A DNA stretch of 64,000 nt from DASZIT01 sp963709665 (GTDB lineage: Bacteria > Actinomycetota > Acidimicrobiia > Acidimicrobiales > RAAP-2). Below the pieces are notes generated by a model. The model was not told the origin of the DNA. It searched no databases and saw only the letters and a program-made list of their open reading frames with translations. Below, one piece after another: positions 61,978 to 64,000 of this stretch. The stretch is from the NCBI GenBank assembly GCA_963709665.1, contig CAVPWU010000002.1:310001-374000 (forward strand), read 5' to 3'. A program made the translations under genes and the position numbers. Position 1 is the first letter of the stretch; each line of letters opens with the position of its first letter.

Positions 61978-62331
61978 ATGAACCCGACCGACATCATCGA
62001 CCGTGACAGCCTGCGGGACGACATCCCCGAATTCCGCCCCGGCGACACCGTCAAGGTGCACGTCCGGGTGGTCGAGGGCACCCGGGAGCGGGTCCAGGTG
62101 TTCCAGGGGGCGGTCGTCCGCCGCCAGGGCACCGGCGTGCGCGAGACCTTCACGGTGCGCAAGGTCAGCTTCGGCGTGGGCGTGGAGCGCACCTTCCCGG
62201 TGCACTCCCCGATCATCGCCAAGACCGAGGTGGTGTCGCTGGGCGACGTCCGCCGGGCCAAGCTGTACTACCTGCGCGATCGGCACGGCAAGGCCGCCAA
62301 GATCAAGGAGCGCCGCACTGCCCGCTCCTGA
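61978..62331 (+). CDS. rplS: 50S ribosomal protein L19
   Basis: A 117-residue ribosomal protein with FRPGDTVKVHVRVVEGTRER, VQVFQGAVVRRQGTGVRETF, TVRKVSFGVGVERTFPVHSP and the basic end GKAAKIKERRTARS. GTGGAGAGAC lies upstream of ATG 61978. In M. tuberculosis lepB and rnhB follow rplS; here a DUF2469 gene follows directly. Confidence 0.97.
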   Translation: MNPTDIIDRDSLRDDIPEFRPGDTVKVHVRVVEGTRERVQVFQGAVVRRQGTGVRETFTVRKVSFGVGVERTFPVHSPIIAKTEVVSLGDVRRAKLYYLRDRHGKAAKIKERRTARS

Positions 62332-62373
62332 CCGGGGACGGTTGCGGGCGCCCCGTCCGGCTGGGTCCGGGCG

Positions 62374-62667
62374 ATGAGCGAGGAGGACCTCGAGCGGTAC
62401 GAGTCGGAGATCGAGCTGGCCCTCATCCAGGAGTACCGGGCGGTGCTCCCGCTGTTCGGCTATGTGGTGGAGACCGAGCGGCGCTTCTATCTGGCCAACA
62501 AGGTGGAGGTGGCGGTGCGGGACGCCACCACCCCGTCGTGCGTGGAGGTCACCCTCCAGGACGCCTGGGTATGGGACATGTACCGCCCGGCCCGGTTCGT
62601 GCCCTCGGTCCGGATCCTGACCTTCCGCGACGTGAACATCGAACGGTTGCCCGAGCAGGAGCTGTGA
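62374..62667 (+). CDS. DUF2469 family protein
   Basis: A 97-residue acidic protein starting MSEEDLERYESEIELALIQE and YRAVLPLFGYVVETERRFYL, with VEVTLQDAWVWDMYRPARFV and an FRDVNIERLPEQEL end. This is the actinobacterial DUF2469 (Rv2901c-like) family, of unknown function, normally located between rnhB and yraN. Its stop overlaps the yraN GTG by 4 nt. Confidence 0.92.
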   Translation: MSEEDLERYESEIELALIQEYRAVLPLFGYVVETERRFYLANKVEVAVRDATTPSCVEVTLQDAWVWDMYRPARFVPSVRILTFRDVNIERLPEQEL

Positions 62668-63023
62668 CCCCCGACCGGCGGCAGGTCCTCGGCGCCGAGG
62701 GCGAGTCGTCGGCGGCGGCCTGGTACGAGGAGCAGGGGTACGAGGTCCTGGAGCGCAACTGGCGCCGTCGGGAGGGCGAGGTCGACCTCATCGTCCGCAG
62801 GGGGCGCACGGTGGCCTTCTGCGAGGTGAAGACCCGCTCCGGCGGCCGGTTCGGCACCGGCGCCGAGGCGGTGGTGGTCCCCAAGCAGCGCCGCCTGCGG
62901 CGGCTGGCCAGCCGGTGGCTGTCGGAGCTGACGCCGGCGTCGGGCCGGGACCTGGTGGAGGTGCGGTTCGACGTGGTGGCCATCGACGCCGGACAGATCG
63001 AGGTGATCGAGGACGCCTTCTGA
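62664..63023 (+). CDS. yraN: YraN/UPF0102 family nuclease-like protein
   Basis: A 119-residue protein with a PD-(D/E)xK-type fold: LGAEGESSAAAWYEEQGYEV, RRREGEVDLIVRRG (catalytic Glu/Asp) and AFCEVKTRSGGRFG (ExK). UPF0102 proteins are predicted endonucleases of unknown role next to comM/dprA. GTG 62664 overlaps the DUF2469 stop by 4 nt. Confidence 0.94.
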   Translation: MTPDRRQVLGAEGESSAAAWYEEQGYEVLERNWRRREGEVDLIVRRGRTVAFCEVKTRSGGRFGTGAEAVVVPKQRRLRRLASRWLSELTPASGRDLVEVRFDVVAIDAGQIEVIEDAF

Positions 63024-63087
63024 GGGCCCACCCCCTCGGGCCGCCGCCGACGCTGGCCCCCCGGGCCCCACCGTGACACCCGGCCCC

Positions 63088-63093
63088 TAGGGT
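63088..63093 (+). promoter_or_regulatory. -10 box TAGGGT upstream of comM
   Basis: TAGGGT lies in the 180-nt gap before comM and ends 7 nt before a GTG at 63101. That GTG opens only an Arg/Pro-rich frame that is not in phase with comM. The box more likely starts a leader of about 100 nt for comM, which has its own strong ribosome-binding site. Confidence 0.3.
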
Positions 63094-63203
63094 CGGGGAC
63101 GTGCCTCGAGCGGTCGCCGGCACCTCGGCAGCGCGACCCTCCACCGTCCTCACCCGGCCGTCCTCCCACCGACGACCGCCGGGTCCTGTCGGAAGGAGGC
63201 GCC

Positions 63204-64000
63204 GTGATCGCCACCATCCCCTCCGCCGTCCTGCTCGGGGTCGACGGCAAGCTGGTCTCGGTCGAGGTCCACGTCTCGAACGGCCTTCCGGGCTTCACCG
63301 TGGTCGGCCTGCCCGACGCCGCCGTCCGGGAGTCCCGCGACCGGGTCCGGGCCGCCCTCCTGTCCAGCGGGCTGCCGTGGCCGCTCCGCCGGGTCACCGT
63401 CAACCTGGCCCCCTCCGGGGTCCGGAAGGGCGGGGCGGGCCTCGACCTCCCCATCGCCGTGGGCCTGCTGGTGGCCTCGGGGGAGCTGGCTCCCGAGTGC
63501 GTGGACGGGCTGGCCTTCGTGGGCGAGCTCGGGCTCGACGGCTCGGTGCGGGGCGCCCCGGGCATGCTGGTGCTGGCCGAGGCCCTGGCGGAGCGCACGC
63601 TGGTGGTGCCGGAGGCCAGCGCCGTCGAGGCGGGGCTCGGCGACCCCGGCCGGATCCGGACGGCCGCCACCCTCTCCGGGCTGGTGGACTGCCTCACCGG
63701 ACGGTGCCCGTGGGGGCCACCAGCGGCCGCCGGTCCCGGTCCGGGGGGCGCCGGGAGCCCGTCCGGCCGGGGCGGGACCGGGGGGCCGGATCTCGCCGAC
63801 GTGCGCGGCCAGCGACTGGCCCGCCGGGCCCTCGAGGTGGCGGCCGCCGGTGGCCATCACCTCCTGATGGTCGGTCCCCCGGGATCGGGGAAGACCATGC
63901 TGGCCACCTGCCTGCCCGGCCTGCTGCCGCCGCTGTCCCGACCCACCGCCCTCGAGGCCACCCGCGTCCACTCCGTGGCGGGGCTGACCCTGCCCCCCGG
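63204..64000 (+). CDS. comM: Mg-chelatase-like AAA+ ATPase ComM/YifB (runs off right edge)
   Basis: The first 265 residues are in the window. The N-terminal S5-like fold reads AVLLGVDGKLVSVEVHVSNG, GFTVVGLPDAAVRESRDRVR, RVTVNLAPSGVRKGGAGLDL, PIAVGLLVASGEL and FVGELGLDGSVRGAPGML. A Gly/Pro linker follows, then DLADVRGQRLARRALEVAAA and Walker A MVGPPGSGKTMLAT (about residue 224). ComM is a hexameric helicase aiding branch migration in transformation; in non-competent actinobacteria its role is less clear. GGAAGGAGG (63191-63199) lies 4 nt before GTG 63204. Confidence 0.96.
   Translation, partial: MIATIPSAVLLGVDGKLVSVEVHVSNGLPGFTVVGLPDAAVRESRDRVRAALLSSGLPWPLRRVTVNLAPSGVRKGGAGLDLPIAVGLLVASGELAPECVDGLAFVGELGLDGSVRGAPGMLVLAEALAERTLVVPEASAVEAGLGDPGRIRTAATLSGLVDCLTGRCPWGPPAAAGPGPGGAGSPSGRGGTGGPDLADVRGQRLARRALEVAAAGGHHLLMVGPPGSGKTMLATCLPGLLPPLSRPTALEATRVHSVAGLTLPP

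Noticed and set aside
63101..63203. Leaderless small gene starting at GTG 63101
   Set aside because: The frame is Arg/Pro-rich, has no conserved character and runs antiphase into comM.

Overview
The window is very GC-rich, uses many GTG starts, and carries actinobacteria-typical markers: a SepIVA/Rv2927c-like coiled-coil gene, a DUF2469 gene, and TANNNT -10 boxes placed directly before start codons. Core gene order (thiL; rpmB-fakA-recG-rsmD-coaD-sepIVA-like-DUF177-rpmF-plsX; acpP-rnc-mutM-smc-ftsY-ffh-rpsP-khpA-rimM-trmD-rplS-DUF2469-yraN-comM) is that of an actinobacterial chromosome. My best guess is a member of the Acidimicrobiia or a near relative; this is inferred from overall character, not from a database search.

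Layout. 1-1231: start of a GTP-dependent PEP carboxykinase gene (minus strand, cut by the window edge) and divergent thiL. 1319-3717: an OmpR-type two-component pair. 3761-19324: a large lipid/polyketide operon. It encodes a PUFA-synthase-like megasynthase (tandem nitronate-monooxygenase-like halves, KS, AT, two ACPs, KR), a second megasynthase (KS, AT-like, double-hotdog DH, phosphopantetheinyl transferase), a free ACP, two alpha/beta hydrolases and a glycosyltransferase. 19396-25728 (minus): an ABC efflux operon of MacAB type with two adaptors and a secreted DUF5666-like protein, three of whose products end in Gly/Phe- or Gly/Tyr-rich tails. 25924-33610: core genes rpmB to plsX. 33666-49133: a second accessory block with an SDR, a single-chain glycosyltransferase-hydrolase-WS/DGAT fusion, a DUF222-HNH gene, an acyl-CoA dehydrogenase, a truncated haemoglobin, a flavin-binding PNPOx-fold protein, and a four-part circularly permuted ATP-grasp/alpha-E/transglutaminase operon. 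49340-64000: core genes acpP to comM (cut by the right edge), interrupted only by a secreted beta-propeller gene between ftsY and ffh.

How it fits together. Two accessory blocks are wedged into otherwise conserved core order, one between thiL and rpmB and one between plsX and acpP. Both contain glycosyltransferase and alpha/beta-hydrolase modules, and both carry acyl-chain chemistry (PUFA-type synthase in one, WS/DGAT acyltransferase in the other). The simplest inference is a pathway for a glycosylated, possibly acylated, polyketide-derived lipid with a linked export system. No part of that product is proven by the sequence.

Two genes show reading-frame disturbances worth checking: a pair of compensating frameshifts in the first megasynthase (8890-9085), and a 52-bp-offset 34-bp direct repeat that splits an ATP-grasp/alpha-E gene (44563-44648). 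No tRNA, rRNA, CRISPR array or insertion sequence was recognised.
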